Numbered from the stretch's first letter, positions 52,645 to 62,250 are shown. The stretch: DNA of 64,000 bases from Halorubrum cibi (GCF_900182635.1 NZ_FXTD01000001.1:62001-126000); one strand, 5' to 3'. A program made the numbers and translations. Notes: generated from the sequence alone by a model not told the origin.

Positions 52645-55334
52645 GGTTCGACCGGATCCGGCTCTCGAACTTCAAGCCGTACGGCGACGCCGACCTCCGG
52701 CTCTCGGAGGGAGTCACCGTCATCCACGGGATCAACGGCAGCGGCAAGTCGTCGCTGCTCGAGGCCTGCTTCTTCGCGCTGTACGGCTCCAAGGCGCTCG
52801 AGGGGACCCTCGAGGACGTGATCACGAACGGCGAGGAAGAGACGGAGATCGACCTCTGGTTCACCCACGACGGGACCTCCTATCACGTCGAGCGACGGCT
52901 CCGCCGGTACGACGACCGCGTCGATCACGACTGCGCCCTCGAGACCACCGCCGGCGGCGACGTGACGCGCGACGGCGCGACGGCGGTGAGGCGGTTCGTC
53001 ACCGAACTGCTCAGGATGGACGCCGACGCGTTCGTAAACTGCGCGTACGTCCGGCAGGGCGAGGTGAACGCGCTCATCAACGCCACGCCGAGCCAGCGGC
53101 AGGACGTGATCGACGACCTCCTCCAGCTGGGCAAACTCGAGGAGTACCGTGAGCGCGCGGGCGACGCCCGCCTGGGCGTGGAGGACGTGTTGAACGCGAA
53201 ACGGGCAGTCCTCGAGGAGAAGGAGGCGCGGATCGATCGGAAGGAGGACGAGAACCTCCACGAGCGGCTCAACGGGCTCGAGAGCGACCTCGCCGAGGTG
53301 ACCGACGAGATCGAGCGTTACGAGGCCCAGCGCGATCGCGCGAAGGAGACGCGTGCGGAGGCGGCCGAGGCGCTTTCGGCCCACGAGGAGAAGCGAGCCG
53401 AGCTCGCGGCGGTCGAGGAGGACGTCGAATCGATCGAGACGGCGATCCGGGAGACGGAGCGCGAACGCGAGGGGCATCGGGAGGCGATCCGCGAGACCCG
53501 CGAGCGGATCGAGGAGGTCGAATCAGCGATCGACGACCGGCTCGACGCGGCCGGGCTCGAGGTCGCGACCGGCGACGCGATAGCGGAGCGCCGAGCGGAA
53601 CTCGACGACCGGGAGGCGGAGGTCCGGGAGGAACTCGACGATCGACGGGTGAACGCCGAGGCGTTCCGCAACCAGGCGACGAACCTCGCAACGAAGGCGG
53701 ACGACCTCGCGGAGCGCGCCGCCGAGCTCGAGGAGGAGGCCGACGACCTCGCCGAGGCGGCCGACGCTGCCGAACGGGAGGCCGACGAGCGGGAGGCCTC
53801 GATCGAGGAGCTTCGCGAGGAGGCCGAGACGCTCCGCGATCGGTTCGAGACGGCCGACGTCGACGTCGATCGAGACGACGCGGCGGAGCGGCGCGAGACG
53901 CTTCGGGAGCGACGCGGCGAGGTCCGCGAGCGGATCGCGGAGCTGTCCGCGGAGTTGAAGAACGCCCGCGAGCGCGTCGCGGAGGCCGAGGAGCTGCTCG
54001 CCGCCGGCAAGTGCCCCGAATGCGGTCAGCCGGTCGAGGACTCCCCGCACGCGACGGGGATCGAGGCGGACCGCGAGCGAGTCACGGAACTCGAAGCGGA
54101 TCTGGCGTCCGCTCGCGAGCGTGCGAGCGACCTCGACGACCGGCTCGAGGAAGCCTCCGCGCTCGCCGACGCCGCCGAGCGACTCTCGGAGATCGACGAG
54201 ACGATCGCGATGCTCGAGGAACGAGTCGCCGAGAAGCGCGAGGCGGCGACTGAGAAGCGCGAGGCGGCGACCGAGAAGCGCGAGGCGGCGACCGAGAAAC
54301 GCCGGGAGGCCGAGTCGACGCGGGAGGTCGCCGAGGAGAAACGCGAGGAAGCGACGGAGACCGGAGAGCGGATCGAGGAGTCGGAGGACGCGCTCGACCG
54401 CGTCGCGGACGCTCGCGAGTCGATCGACGAAGTCGAGGAGCGGCTCGCGGAGATCGACGAGCTGGAGGCGGAGATCGAGCGCCGGCGCGAGAAGCGCGCG
54501 GATCTGGAGGCCGTGAACGACGAGCGGCGCGACCGACTCGCGGACAAACGCGCCCGGCGCGACGAACTTCGCGAGGTCGTCGACGAGGAGGCAGTCGAGG
54601 CGGCGAAGAAACGGAAGGAGGACGCCGAGGACTATCTCGAGAAGGTCGTCGAGGAACTCGACGGACTCGACGACCGGCGGACCGAACTCCAGAACGCGAT
54701 CGGTGGGGTACGCGGCGAGATAGAGGCGCTGGAGGATCTCCGCGAGGAGCGCGAGGCGCTCGCCGAGACGGTCGGGGCGCTCGAGTCGCTTCACGAGGAG
54801 ACGACGGAGCTGGAGGCGACGTACGGCGACCTCCGGGCGGAGCTCCGCCAGCGCAACGTCCGGGAGCTCGAGCGCACGCTCAACGAGACGTTCGAGCTGG
54901 TGTACGGCAACGACGCCTACTCGCACATCGAGCTCGACGGCGAGTACGCGCTCACGGTCTACCAGAAGGACGGGGAGGCGCTCGACCCCGAGCAGCTCTC
55001 CGGCGGCGAGCGGGCGCTTTTCAACCTCTCGCTGCGCTGTGCGATCTACCGGCTGCTCGCGGAGGGGATAGAGGGGGCCGCACCGACCCCCCCGCTCATC
55101 CTCGATGAGCCGACCGTCTTCCTCGATTCAGGACACGTCTCCCGGCTCGTCGACCTCGTCGAGGAGATGCGCGGGTTCGGCGTGAAACAGATCGTGATCG
55201 TGAGCCACGACGACGAGCTGGTCGGGGCCGCGGACGAGCTCGTGACCGTCGAGAAGGACCCGCGGACGAACCGGTCGACGGTCACCCGGGAGGACGCCGC
55301 CGGGATCGACGTCGCGTCGCTCGCGGACGACTGA
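52641..55334 (+). CDS. rad50: DNA double-strand break repair ATPase Rad50
   Basis: An 897-aa SMC-like ATPase. Walker [21 protein letters not shown] near residue 37, a long antiparallel coiled coil, the zinc hook [15 protein letters not shown] near the middle (CPEC), the signature [14 protein letters not shown] and Walker [13 protein letters not shown]. The second coiled-coil arm contains three perfect KREAATE-type heptads. The GTG start at 52641 overlaps the mre11 stop by 4 nt (GTGA), so no other start is likely. Length is normal for archaeal Rad50. Confidence 0.94.
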   Translation: MRFDRIRLSNFKPYGDADLRLSEGVTVIHGINGSGKSSLLEACFFALYGSKALEGTLEDVITNGEEETEIDLWFTHDGTSYHVERRLRRYDDRVDHDCALETTAGGDVTRDGATAVRRFVTELLRMDADAFVNCAYVRQGEVNALINATPSQRQDVIDDLLQLGKLEEYRERAGDARLGVEDVLNAKRAVLEEKEARIDRKEDENLHERLNGLESDLAEVTDEIERYEAQRDRAKETRAEAAEALSAHEEKRAELAAVEEDVESIETAIRETEREREGHREAIRETRERIEEVESAIDDRLDAAGLEVATGDAIAERRAELDDREAEVREELDDRRVNAEAFRNQATNLATKADDLAERAAELEEEADDLAEAADAAEREADEREASIEELREEAETLRDRFETADVDVDRDDAAERRETLRERRGEVRERIAELSAELKNARERVAEAEELLAAGKCPECGQPVEDSPHATGIEADRERVTELEADLASARERASDLDDRLEEASALADAAERLSEIDETIAMLEERVAEKREAATEKREAATEKREAATEKRREAESTREVAEEKREEATETGERIEESEDALDRVADARESIDEVEERLAEIDELEAEIERRREKRADLEAVNDERRDRLADKRARRDELREVVDEEAVEAAKKRKEDAEDYLEKVVEELDGLDDRRTELQNAIGGVRGEIEALEDLREEREALAETVGALESLHEETTELEATYGDLRAELRQRNVRELERTLNETFELVYGNDAYSHIELDGEYALTVYQKDGEALDPEQLSGGERALFNLSLRCAIYRLLAEGIEGAAPTPPLILDEPTVFLDSGHVSRLVDLVEEMRGFGVKQIVIVSHDDELVGAADELVTVEKDPRTNRSTVTREDAAGIDVASLADD
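54231..54310 (+). repeat. 21-bp in-frame tandem repeat in rad50
   Basis: GAGAAGCGCGAGGCGGCGAC (first 20 nt) repeats at 54231, 54252 and 54273, with a degenerate fourth unit at 54294. Each unit is exactly seven codons, so copy-number change would keep the coiled-coil heptad phase. Confidence 0.85.
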
Positions 55335-55390
55335 GCTCGTCGGGTACCGGTTTTCGGGTATCCCGGTTCCCATACGTCCGCGGTGGCGCG

Positions 55391-55503
55391 CGCCCGTGAG
55401 CGGCCGGTGGCCGCGAACGGCTCGCGCGAGGGAGGTCGAAGGCGGCCCGCCGACGTATCCGGCGGGTCGCCGAGGCCGAGGCTGGGGAGGCGTGAGGTGC
55501 GGT
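55391..55503 (+). repeat. Modular intergenic repeat, copy C
   Basis: 5' module CGTGAGCGGCC-GGT-GGCCGCGAACG followed by CTCGCGCGAGG (55395-55431), a central stem CCCGCCG-ACGTATC-CGGCGGG, then the core GGGGAGGCGTGAGGTGCGGT at 55484-55503. It lies between the convergent ends of rad50 and the gene at 55550. The bases just after it (55503-55535) hold a small GGTCAGCGGTCGG-type tandem repeat. No gene is seen in the 215-bp gap. Confidence 0.8.
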
Positions 55504-55549
55504 CAGCGGTCGGTGGTCAGCGGTCGGCGGTCGACGATCGATCGACTTC

Positions 55550-56008
55550 CTACGACTCGTCGTCCACGGTCTCCGCGCTCTCCACGTCCCCGCGCAGCAG
55601 TCGCACCGCCGCCTCGGCAGTCGGCGTCGTCGCGTACCCTCGGCGGCCGCCGACGTCGACCTCCTCGATCAGTTCGGCGACGCGGAACTCCGCGAGCCGG
55701 CCGTGGAGGTCGGACTCGCACATGTCGTAGGCGTCCATGACTTCGACGACCGACAGCGGTCCGCGGTCGACGAGGTCGATCAGGAGCCCGAGCGCCCGGT
55801 CGTCGGGAGTCGCCCGGATCGTCCGCCGGACGGGCTCCGGAACACCCGCCGCGGCGGTCGCGAGCGACGACTCCCCCTCGACCGCCTCGAGGTCGGCGTT
55901 CTCGACGTACCGCTCCTCGCCCGTCTCCGGGTCGCGGACCCGGCTCGACTCCCCGGACCGTTTCACGAGGAGGTACGTGTCGCCGTCCGCGTCTCGAACC
56001 GTTCGCAT
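55550..56008 (-). CDS. Haloarchaeal conserved protein with winged-helix-like part (DUF7346-like)
   Basis: A 152-aa protein. The N-terminus is a beta-rich segment (MRTVRDADGDTYLLVKRSGE, VRDPETGEERYVENADLE) that recalls a small chromatin- or RNA-binding fold. The C-terminal part (LLIDLVDRGPLSVVEVMDAY, DLHGRLAEFRVAELIEEVDV, GRRGYATTPTAEAAV) reads as a winged helix. It is a haloarchaeal family; the DUF number is tentative. Function is unknown but DNA binding is plausible. ATG 56008 gives the conserved start. Confidence 0.75.
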   Translation of the reverse strand: MRTVRDADGDTYLLVKRSGESSRVRDPETGEERYVENADLEAVEGESSLATAAAGVPEPVRRTIRATPDDRALGLLIDLVDRGPLSVVEVMDAYDMCESDLHGRLAEFRVAELIEEVDVGGRRGYATTPTAEAAVRLLRGDVESAETVDDES

Positions 56009-56034
56009 GGATCGGAGAAGGGAGACTGGACGGA

Positions 56035-56517
56035 TTACGGTTCCGGGGCGGGGCGGTCGGCGTCGGCGTCGTCAGGATCGTCCGCCACGTCCCCGTCGTC
56101 GTCGAAATCGGCCGTTTCGCCGTCGCCGTCGGTGACGCGTTCGGGTTCGGCGGCGGCCGCGTCCCCGACCTCGTCGTCCCCCCGCGACCGATCCCACGAC
56201 CGATACGTCTGGTAGGTGCGGACTCCGGCGAGAAGCCCCCCGACGGTCAGGCCGATCCCGATCCGGCTCCACCCCTCGAAGAACCAGACGAGCGGGCCGA
56301 GGCTGACGAAAAGCACCGCGACGTTCGCATAGATCACGGCGACGACGAACGCGCGGAGGGTGCCGCCGTCGACGTCGCCGGCGGCCGAGAAGTCCCCGTC
56401 GTCGTCGAACGACTTGACCGAGGGTGCCTTCGGGATCTCCGGCGTCATCTCGCGCTCGGCGTCGGAGCTCTCCCCGAAGGAGACCTCGCCCTCGTCGTCC
56501 TCGTCGAAGGGAAACAC
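56035..56517 (-). CDS. Small haloarchaeal membrane protein with acidic ends
   Basis: A 160-aa protein with two adjacent membrane helices (about 60-82, AFVVAVIYANVAVLFVSLGP, and 86-108). Both tails are rich in Asp and Glu, and the N-terminus reads FPFDEDDEGEVSFGESSD. The GTG at 56517 is preferred because the acidic N-terminus is in frame and a TATA-like CCCTTTGA lies about 25 nt upstream. An internal ATG at 56451 would give a shorter form. No function is known. Confidence 0.68.
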   Translation of the reverse strand: MFPFDEDDEGEVSFGESSDAEREMTPEIPKAPSVKSFDDDGDFSAAGDVDGGTLRAFVVAVIYANVAVLFVSLGPLVWFFEGWSRIGIGLTVGGLLAGVRTYQTYRSWDRSRGDDEVGDAAAAEPERVTDGDGETADFDDDGDVADDPDDADADRPAPEP

Positions 56518-56599
56518 GTCCGCCGGTACGGTACGGCGGGTCAAAGGGGTTGTGTCCGGCGGTCGCGGAGGATGACGGTCGGACGCGCCGAAACGCGAT

Positions 56600-56773
56600 T
56601 CAGGCCGCGTCGGCGAGCCGGACCGTTCGGCTGGCCTCGACCCACGCGAGCGGGTTCTCCGCCTCGAAGAGCACCACGTTGCCGTCGTCCTCGTACACCT
56701 CCACCTCGGCGTCGGCCGCGTCGTGGTCGCCCGAGCGGTGCGTCCCGTCGTCCCGAAGCGGGTTCGAGGGCAT
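56600..56773 (-). CDS. Small haloarchaeal protein (DUF7331-like)
   Basis: A 57-aa protein whose C-terminal half reads VEVYEDDGNVVLFEAENPLA and WVEASRTVRLADAA, a pattern I recognise from a small haloarchaeal family (probably DUF7331). The fold looks like a short beta hairpin. Function unknown. The start ATG 56773 has a strong TATA box 26 nt upstream. The much longer frame on this strand is antisense to polB and is not coding. Confidence 0.75.
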   Translation of the reverse strand: MPSNPLRDDGTHRSGDHDAADAEVEVYEDDGNVVLFEAENPLAWVEASRTVRLADAA

Positions 56774-56796
56774 GGACCGTGGTAAGTCATTACATG

Positions 56797-56802
56797 ATAT
56801 AT
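56797..56802 (-). promoter_or_regulatory. TATA box of the DUF7331-like gene
   Basis: ATATAT on the minus strand, centred 26 nt before ATG 56773, within an AT-rich island (56786-56808). Confidence 0.6.
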
Positions 56803-56935
56803 GCTTTTCCGTGGGGGTGAGTGTCACCGGTCGGGGTTGCCACCGCTCGTGATAACCGCCGCTCGAGCACGACCGGCGAGCGACGGGTCCGGGAACGAAC
56901 GCCGGTCTTTTAGCCGGGTGCGCCGAACGGAGCCT

Positions 56936-59731
56936 ATGACTCAGTCGGGGCTCACGGACTTCTCGTCGCCCGCCGGTACGGAGGCCGACGGCGACGACAG
57001 CGCCCGCGACGACCTCGCCGCCGAGGAGGCGAGAGTCGTCGCGGGCGGCGGACACGGACGCGTCAGCGACGTCGTCGACGTCGACGAGGCGAAGTTCCCG
57101 GAATCGACCGGAACCGTCGATCTGATGATCACCCAGATCGACTACGCCGTCGAGGGGTACGGCAGCGACGAGTACCCCGTCGTTCACGTCTTCGGCCGGC
57201 GGCCGGCGGAACACGTCGACGGGGACGCGGACCACGACGTGGTCGAACACCTCCGCGTGCTCGGCGTCGAGCCGTACTTCTACGTCCCGACCGCCGAACT
57301 CGATCGCGATCCCGTCGAGGCGTACGACGTGGTGATCGGCACCCGCGAGGAGGGGCCGGACGGCGAGCCCTACGAGAGCATCCGCGGCGAGCCGCTCACC
57401 CGGATCGTCGCCCGAACTCCCCGCGACGTGGGGAACATCCGCGACGACTTCGAGACCACCTTCGAGGCGGACATCCTCTTTCCGAACCGCTTCCTGATCG
57501 ACAACGGGCTCAACGGCGGCCTCCGCGTCGAGGAGCGCCGGCTCGACGACGGAGAGGGGACGATCCAGGTCCACGAGGGGATGTTGGAACCCGCCGACGT
57601 CGACGCCGAGATGCGGGTGAACACCTTCGACATCGAGGTCGACGACCGCCGCGGGTTCCCCGAGGACGGCGAGGAGCCGATCATCTGTCTCACCAGCCAC
57701 GACTCCTACGACGACGAGTACGTCGTCTGGCTGTACGACGCGCCCGAAGCGGAGGTGCCGCCGCCGGAGGATCTGCCCGACTACGAGGGGATCGTCGAGG
57801 ACGGGCAGATCGATTTCGAGGTCCGCGTCTTCGAGGAGGAGGCCGCGATGCTCGACGCGTTCGTGGACTACATCGACGAGACGGACGCGGATCTCATGAC
57901 CGGGTGGAACTTCGAGGACTTCGACGCCCCCTATCTGCTCGACCGCATGGAGGTGCTCGACGAACGGGACGACGTCGAGGTGGACCTCTCGCCCGACCGG
58001 CTCTCCCGGATCGGCGAGGTGTGGCGCTCGGGCTGGGGCGGCCCCGACGTCAAGGGTCGCGTCGTCTTCGACCTCCTGTACGCCTACAAGCGCACGATGT
58101 TCACGGAGCTGGAGTCGTACCGGCTCGACGCGGTGGGAGAACGCGAGCTCGGCGTCGGCAAGGAGCGGTACGCCGGCGACATCGGCGACCTCTGGGAGCA
58201 GGACCCCGAGCGCCTGCTCGAGTACAGCATCCGCGACGTGGAACTCTGCGTCGAGATCGACCGGGCGCAGGACGTGATCGCCTTCTGGGACGACGCCCGG
58301 AAGATCGTCGGCTGTAAACTGGAGGACGCGACGACGCCGGGCGACGCGGTCGACATGTACGTGCTCCACATGGCGTTCGGTAACTTCGCGCTCCCCTCGA
58401 AGGGCCAACAGGAGGCCGAGGAGTTCGAGGGCGGTGCGGTGTTCGACCCCATCTCCGGCGTCCGCGAGATGGTGAGCGTGCTCGACCTGAAGAGCCTCTA
58501 CCCCATGTCGATGGTGACGATCAACGCCTCGCCGGAGACGAAGGTCGATCCCGACGAGTACGACGGCGAGACGTATCGGACCCCCACGGGCGTCCACTTC
58601 CGGAAGGAACCGGACGGCATCATCCGGGAGATGGTGAACGAACTGCTCGACGAGCGCGAGGAGAAGAAGGCGCTCCGGAACGAACACGATCCGGGAACCG
58701 AGGCGTACGAGCAGTACGACCGCCAGCAGGGAGCTGTCAAAGTTCTGATGAATTCGCTGTACGGCGTTTTCGGATGGGATCGGTTCCGCCTGTACGACCG
58801 CGAGATGAGCGCGGGCGTCACCTCGACCAACCGCGAGGTGATCGACTTCACCGCCGGCGTGACCGAAGAACTCGACAGAAAAGTCACATATGGTGACACC
58901 GATTCTGTTATGCTTTCTCTTGGTGATCTATCGAAAGAAAGGGCGATCGAGACCTCCTTCGACATCCAGGAACACATCAACGACCGCTACGACGACTTCG
59001 CGCGCGAGGAGTTGAACGCCGAGTTCCACCGCTTCGAGATCGAGTTCGAGAAGCTCTACCGGCGGTTCTTCCAGGCGGGCAAGAAGAAGCGGTACGCGGG
59101 CCACATCGTCTGGAAGGAGGGGAAGGACGTCGACGACATCGACATCACGGGCTTCGAATACAAGCGCTCGGACATCGCGGGTATCACGAAGGAGGTCCAA
59201 CAGCACGTCATCGAGACCATCGTCACCGGCGACGACATCGACGAGGACCTCGAGGCGATCACGACGTACCTCTCGGAGGTCATCGACGACTTCCTCGCGG
59301 GGAACGTCGACGTCGAGGAGGTCGGGATCCCCGGCGGGATCGGCAAGCGGCTCGACGCCTACGAGACGCCGACCGCCCAGGTCCGGGGCGCACAGTACGC
59401 CAACGAGCTTTTGGGGACGAACTTCGGGAGAGGCTCGAAACCCAAACGGCTCTACTTGCGGAAGGTCCACCCCGACTTCTGGGAGCGGATGGAGTCCGAG
59501 GAGGGACTCGACCCCCAACGCAACGGGCTCTACGGCGAGTTCAAGCGTGACCCGGACGTGATCTGCTTCGAGTACGCCGACCAGATTCCCGAGGAGTTCG
59601 AGGTCGACTGGGAGAAGATGCTCGAGAAGACGCTGAAAGGTCCCATCGAGCGAGTCATCGAGGCGCTCGGGACCTCCTGGGAGGAGGTCAAGACCGGCCA
59701 GGAGCAGACCGGCCTCGGCTCGTTCATGTGA
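56936..59731 (+). CDS. polB: Family B DNA polymerase
   Basis: A 931-aa replicative/repair polymerase with 3'-5' proofreading. Exo I TFDIEVDD (Asp232, Glu234), Exo II NFEDFDAPYL and Exo III YSIRDVELC; polymerase motif A VLDLKSLYPMSM, motif B KVLMNSLYGVFGWD (Asn606) and motif C TYGDTDSV (Asp654, Asp656). No intein interrupts motifs A, B or C. The N-terminus (QSGLTDF) and the C-terminus (QTGLGSFM) both resemble PCNA-binding peptides. Two short patches around motifs B and C have AT-rich codons unlike the rest. The ATG at 56936 follows a TATA-like TCTTTTAGC about 29 nt upstream. Confidence 0.95.
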   Translation: MTQSGLTDFSSPAGTEADGDDSARDDLAAEEARVVAGGGHGRVSDVVDVDEAKFPESTGTVDLMITQIDYAVEGYGSDEYPVVHVFGRRPAEHVDGDADHDVVEHLRVLGVEPYFYVPTAELDRDPVEAYDVVIGTREEGPDGEPYESIRGEPLTRIVARTPRDVGNIRDDFETTFEADILFPNRFLIDNGLNGGLRVEERRLDDGEGTIQVHEGMLEPADVDAEMRVNTFDIEVDDRRGFPEDGEEPIICLTSHDSYDDEYVVWLYDAPEAEVPPPEDLPDYEGIVEDGQIDFEVRVFEEEAAMLDAFVDYIDETDADLMTGWNFEDFDAPYLLDRMEVLDERDDVEVDLSPDRLSRIGEVWRSGWGGPDVKGRVVFDLLYAYKRTMFTELESYRLDAVGERELGVGKERYAGDIGDLWEQDPERLLEYSIRDVELCVEIDRAQDVIAFWDDARKIVGCKLEDATTPGDAVDMYVLHMAFGNFALPSKGQQEAEEFEGGAVFDPISGVREMVSVLDLKSLYPMSMVTINASPETKVDPDEYDGETYRTPTGVHFRKEPDGIIREMVNELLDEREEKKALRNEHDPGTEAYEQYDRQQGAVKVLMNSLYGVFGWDRFRLYDREMSAGVTSTNREVIDFTAGVTEELDRKVTYGDTDSVMLSLGDLSKERAIETSFDIQEHINDRYDDFAREELNAEFHRFEIEFEKLYRRFFQAGKKKRYAGHIVWKEGKDVDDIDITGFEYKRSDIAGITKEVQQHVIETIVTGDDIDEDLEAITTYLSEVIDDFLAGNVDVEEVGIPGGIGKRLDAYETPTAQVRGAQYANELLGTNFGRGSKPKRLYLRKVHPDFWERMESEEGLDPQRNGLYGEFKRDPDVICFEYADQIPEEFEVDWEKMLEKTLKGPIERVIEALGTSWEEVKTGQEQTGLGSFM
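58728..58790 (+). other. AT-rich codon patch at polB motif B (intein site)
   Basis: The codons around Asn606-Ser607 read GGA GCT GTC AAA GTT CTG ATG, then AAT TCG CTG TAC GGC GTT, then GGA TGG GAT, with many A/T third positions in a gene that otherwise prefers G/C. No insertion is present. Confidence 0.75.
58864..58943 (+). other. AT-rich codon patch at polB motif C (intein site)
   Basis: About 18 of 27 codons here end in A or T, including rare AGA, CTA and TCT. The patch spans EELDRKVTYGDTDSVMLSLG and SKER, with the classic intein site within YGDTDS (Tyr652-Ser657). The 70 bp between the two patches have normal GC-rich codons. Confidence 0.8.
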
Positions 59732-59734
59732 TCT

Positions 59735-59854
59735 GTCGAATCTACGTTTTCGTTCCTGAAAATATTCTTCTCTAATTCGTGATTTTCGGCGGGATATCCG
59801 TAACTATTAACCTCCGGAACCCCCACGTTACACCCACGAGGCAGAACCCTACAT
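59735..59854 (+). promoter_or_regulatory. Promoter and leader of the suf operon
   Basis: AT-rich stretch (59745-59780) then ACTATTAACC near 59803-59812 as a probable TATA box, about 47 nt before the ATG. The leader contains CACGAGGCAGAACC (59835-59848), identical over 14 nt to the leader of cstA, including a GAGG core. No gene is seen. Confidence 0.5.
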
Positions 59855-60769
59855 ATGGCAACTCTCGAGATAAGCGACCTACGCGTGCGGGTGGCCGAAG
59901 AGGGCGGAGAACGGATCCTTCGAGGCGTCGACCTCGAAGTCGAGTCCGGGGAGATCCACGCACTGATGGGTCCGAACGGCTCGGGGAAGTCGACGCTGGC
60001 GAAGGTCATCGCCGGTCATCCCGCCTACGAGGTCACCGACGGGAGCGTCGCGCTCCACCTCGACGAGGCCGACGTGGAGGACATCGACGCCGACCTCGAC
60101 GACGAGGACTACCACTGGGAGCTGCTCGAACTCGAGCCCAACGAGCGCGCCGCGCTCGGCATCTTCCTCGGGTTCCAGTACCCCGCGGAGATCGAGGGCG
60201 TCACGATGACGAACTTCCTCCGGCAGGCGCTAAACGCGAAGGCGGACGAGCGCGAGGAGCTGTTCGAGGAGGAAGACGAGGAGGAGGCCGACGCCGACGA
60301 CGCGGGCTACGACACCTCCCCGATGGAGGGTCCCGCCGACGACGGCGAGATCGGCGTCGCCGAGTTCCAGGAGATCCTCTCGGAGAAGATGGAGCTTCTC
60401 GACATGGACGAGAAGTTCATGCGGCGGTACCTCAACGCCGGCTTCTCCGGCGGCGAGAAGAAGCAGAACGAGGTGCTTCAGGCCGCGATGTTGGAGCCCG
60501 CGATCGCCGTGCTCGACGAGATCGACTCCGGGCTCGACATCGACCGCCTCCAGGACGTCTCGAAGGGGATCAACGCGCTCCGCGACGAGCAGGGGACGGG
60601 CATCCTCCAGATCACCCACTACCAGCGCATCCTCGACTACGTCGAGCCCGACCACGTCCACGTAATGCTCGACGGCGAGGTCGCCAAGAGCGGCGGGCCG
60701 GAGCTCGCCGAGAAGCTCGAGGACGAGGGGTACGACTGGGTCCGCGAGGACGTCTACGGAGCGGCGTAA
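59855..60769 (+). CDS. sufC: Fe-S cluster assembly ATPase SufC
   Basis: A 304-aa ABC-type ATPase of the SufBCD scaffold that builds Fe-S clusters. Walker [18 protein letters not shown], the Q-loop [20 protein letters not shown], the SufC signature [20 protein letters not shown] and Walker [15 protein letters not shown]. Compared with bacterial SufC (about 250 aa), it carries an acidic insertion at about 125-160 ([14 protein letters not shown]). The operon order is C-B-D, 52 bp then 1 bp apart. Confidence 0.95.
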   Translation: MATLEISDLRVRVAEEGGERILRGVDLEVESGEIHALMGPNGSGKSTLAKVIAGHPAYEVTDGSVALHLDEADVEDIDADLDDEDYHWELLELEPNERAALGIFLGFQYPAEIEGVTMTNFLRQALNAKADEREELFEEEDEEEADADDAGYDTSPMEGPADDGEIGVAEFQEILSEKMELLDMDEKFMRRYLNAGFSGGEKKQNEVLQAAMLEPAIAVLDEIDSGLDIDRLQDVSKGINALRDEQGTGILQITHYQRILDYVEPDHVHVMLDGEVAKSGGPELAEKLEDEGYDWVREDVYGAA

Positions 60770-60821
60770 CCGATCGTGGTTATACACCAACGATATACAA
60801 CCAGAGGCGTAACCAACTGAT

Positions 60822-62249
60822 ATGAGTTCACAAGATCACCTAAAAGAGACCGACACCGAGGCCCGCTTCGAGTTCAAGAAGGAGGAGAAGTCCGCCTTCA
60901 AAAGCGAGAAGGGCCTCACCGAGGAGACGGTCCGCGTCATCTCGGAGGACAAGGACGAACCGGAGTGGATGCTGGAGCGCCGCCTGCGCGCGCTCGAGCA
61001 GTTCCAGGCGATGCCGATGCCGACCGACTGGCCCGAGGCACCCGATCTCTCGGAGGTCGACATCGACCAGATCGTCCCGTACATCCGCCCCGACATAGAC
61101 GTCCGCGGCGGCGTCGACGACTGGACGGACCTCCCCGACGAGATCAAGGACACCTTCGACAAGCTGGGCATCCCGGAGGCCGAGAAGAACGCGCTCTCCG
61201 GCGTCGGCGCGCAGTACGAGTCGGAGATCGTCTACCAGAACATGCAGGAGCGGTGGGAGGAGAAGGGCGTCGTCTTCTGTGACATGGACAAGGCGGTCCA
61301 GGAGCACGAGGAGCTCGTCAAGGAGTACTTCATGACGAAGGCCGTCCCGCCGAGCGACAACAAGTTCGCGGCGCTTCACGGCGCGATCTGGTCGGGCGGG
61401 TCGTTCGTGTACGTCCCCGAGGACACCACGGTCGAGATGCCGATCCAGGCGTACTTCCGGATGAACTCCGAGGGGATGGGCCAGTTCGAGCACACGCTCA
61501 TCATCGCCGAGGAGGGGTCGGAAGTCCACTACATCGAGGGCTGTTCCGCGCCCAAGTACTCCGCGTTCAACCTCCACTCCGGCGGCGTGGAGGTGTTCGT
61601 CGGCGAGGACGCTCACGTCCAGTACTCGACCGTCCAGAACTGGTCGAAGAACACGTACAACCTGAACACCAAGCGCGCCATCGCCGAGAAGGGCGGGCGC
61701 ATGGAGTGGATCTCGGGGTCGATGGGGTCGAAGGCGACGATGCTGTACCCCTCGACGATCCTGAAGGGCCGCGGCGCGTCCGACAACCACATCACCATCG
61801 CCTTCGCGGGCGAGGGCCAGGACATCGACACCGGCGCGAAGGTGTACCACAACGCGCCCGAGACCAAATCGACCATCGAGTCGAAGTCGATCTCGAAGGA
61901 CGGCGGCCGCACCAACTACCGCGGGCTCGTCCACATCGCCGACGGTGCCGAGAACTCCTCGACGGCCGTCGAGTGCGACGCGCTGATGTTCGACAACGAG
62001 TCGACGTCGGACACGATGCCGTACATGGAGATCAACGAGTCGAAGGTCGACGTCGCCCACGAGGCGACCGTCGGGAAGATCGGCGACGAGGACATCTTCT
62101 ACCTCCAGTCGCGCGGTCTCGACGACGACGACGCCAAACAGATGATCGTCTCGGGGTTCATCGAGCCGATCACGGAGGAGCTGCCGATCGAGTACGCCGT
62201 CGAGCTGAACCGGCTCGTCGAGCTTGAGATGGAGGGTTCGCTCGGATAA
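60822..62249 (+). CDS. sufB: Fe-S cluster scaffold SufB
   Basis: A 475-aa scaffold subunit of SufBCD. Conserved segments are EPEWMLERRLRALEQFQAMP, PSDNKFAALHGAIWSGGSFV, YIEGCSAPKYSAFNLHSGGV (the cluster-related Cys in EGCSAP), and ALMFDNESTSDTMPYMEINE with the late-conserved VAHEATVGKIGDEDIFYLQS. It is longer than SufD and has the EGCSAP loop, which separates the two paralogues. The mainly beta-helix fold is expected. ATG 60822 lies in a 52-bp gap after sufC that contains an AT-rich TATATAC stretch. Confidence 0.95.
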   Translation: MSSQDHLKETDTEARFEFKKEEKSAFKSEKGLTEETVRVISEDKDEPEWMLERRLRALEQFQAMPMPTDWPEAPDLSEVDIDQIVPYIRPDIDVRGGVDDWTDLPDEIKDTFDKLGIPEAEKNALSGVGAQYESEIVYQNMQERWEEKGVVFCDMDKAVQEHEELVKEYFMTKAVPPSDNKFAALHGAIWSGGSFVYVPEDTTVEMPIQAYFRMNSEGMGQFEHTLIIAEEGSEVHYIEGCSAPKYSAFNLHSGGVEVFVGEDAHVQYSTVQNWSKNTYNLNTKRAIAEKGGRMEWISGSMGSKATMLYPSTILKGRGASDNHITIAFAGEGQDIDTGAKVYHNAPETKSTIESKSISKDGGRTNYRGLVHIADGAENSSTAVECDALMFDNESTSDTMPYMEINESKVDVAHEATVGKIGDEDIFYLQSRGLDDDDAKQMIVSGFIEPITEELPIEYAVELNRLVELEMEGSLG

Positions 62250-62250
62250 C

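Noticed and set aside
56774-58687. Long minus-strand frame running into polB
   Set aside because: It is antisense to polB. Only its last 57 codons (56600-56773), with their own promoter, are a real gene.
56936-59731. An intein inside PolB
   Set aside because: Motifs A, B and C are uninterrupted and the length (931 aa) is that of an intein-free polymerase.
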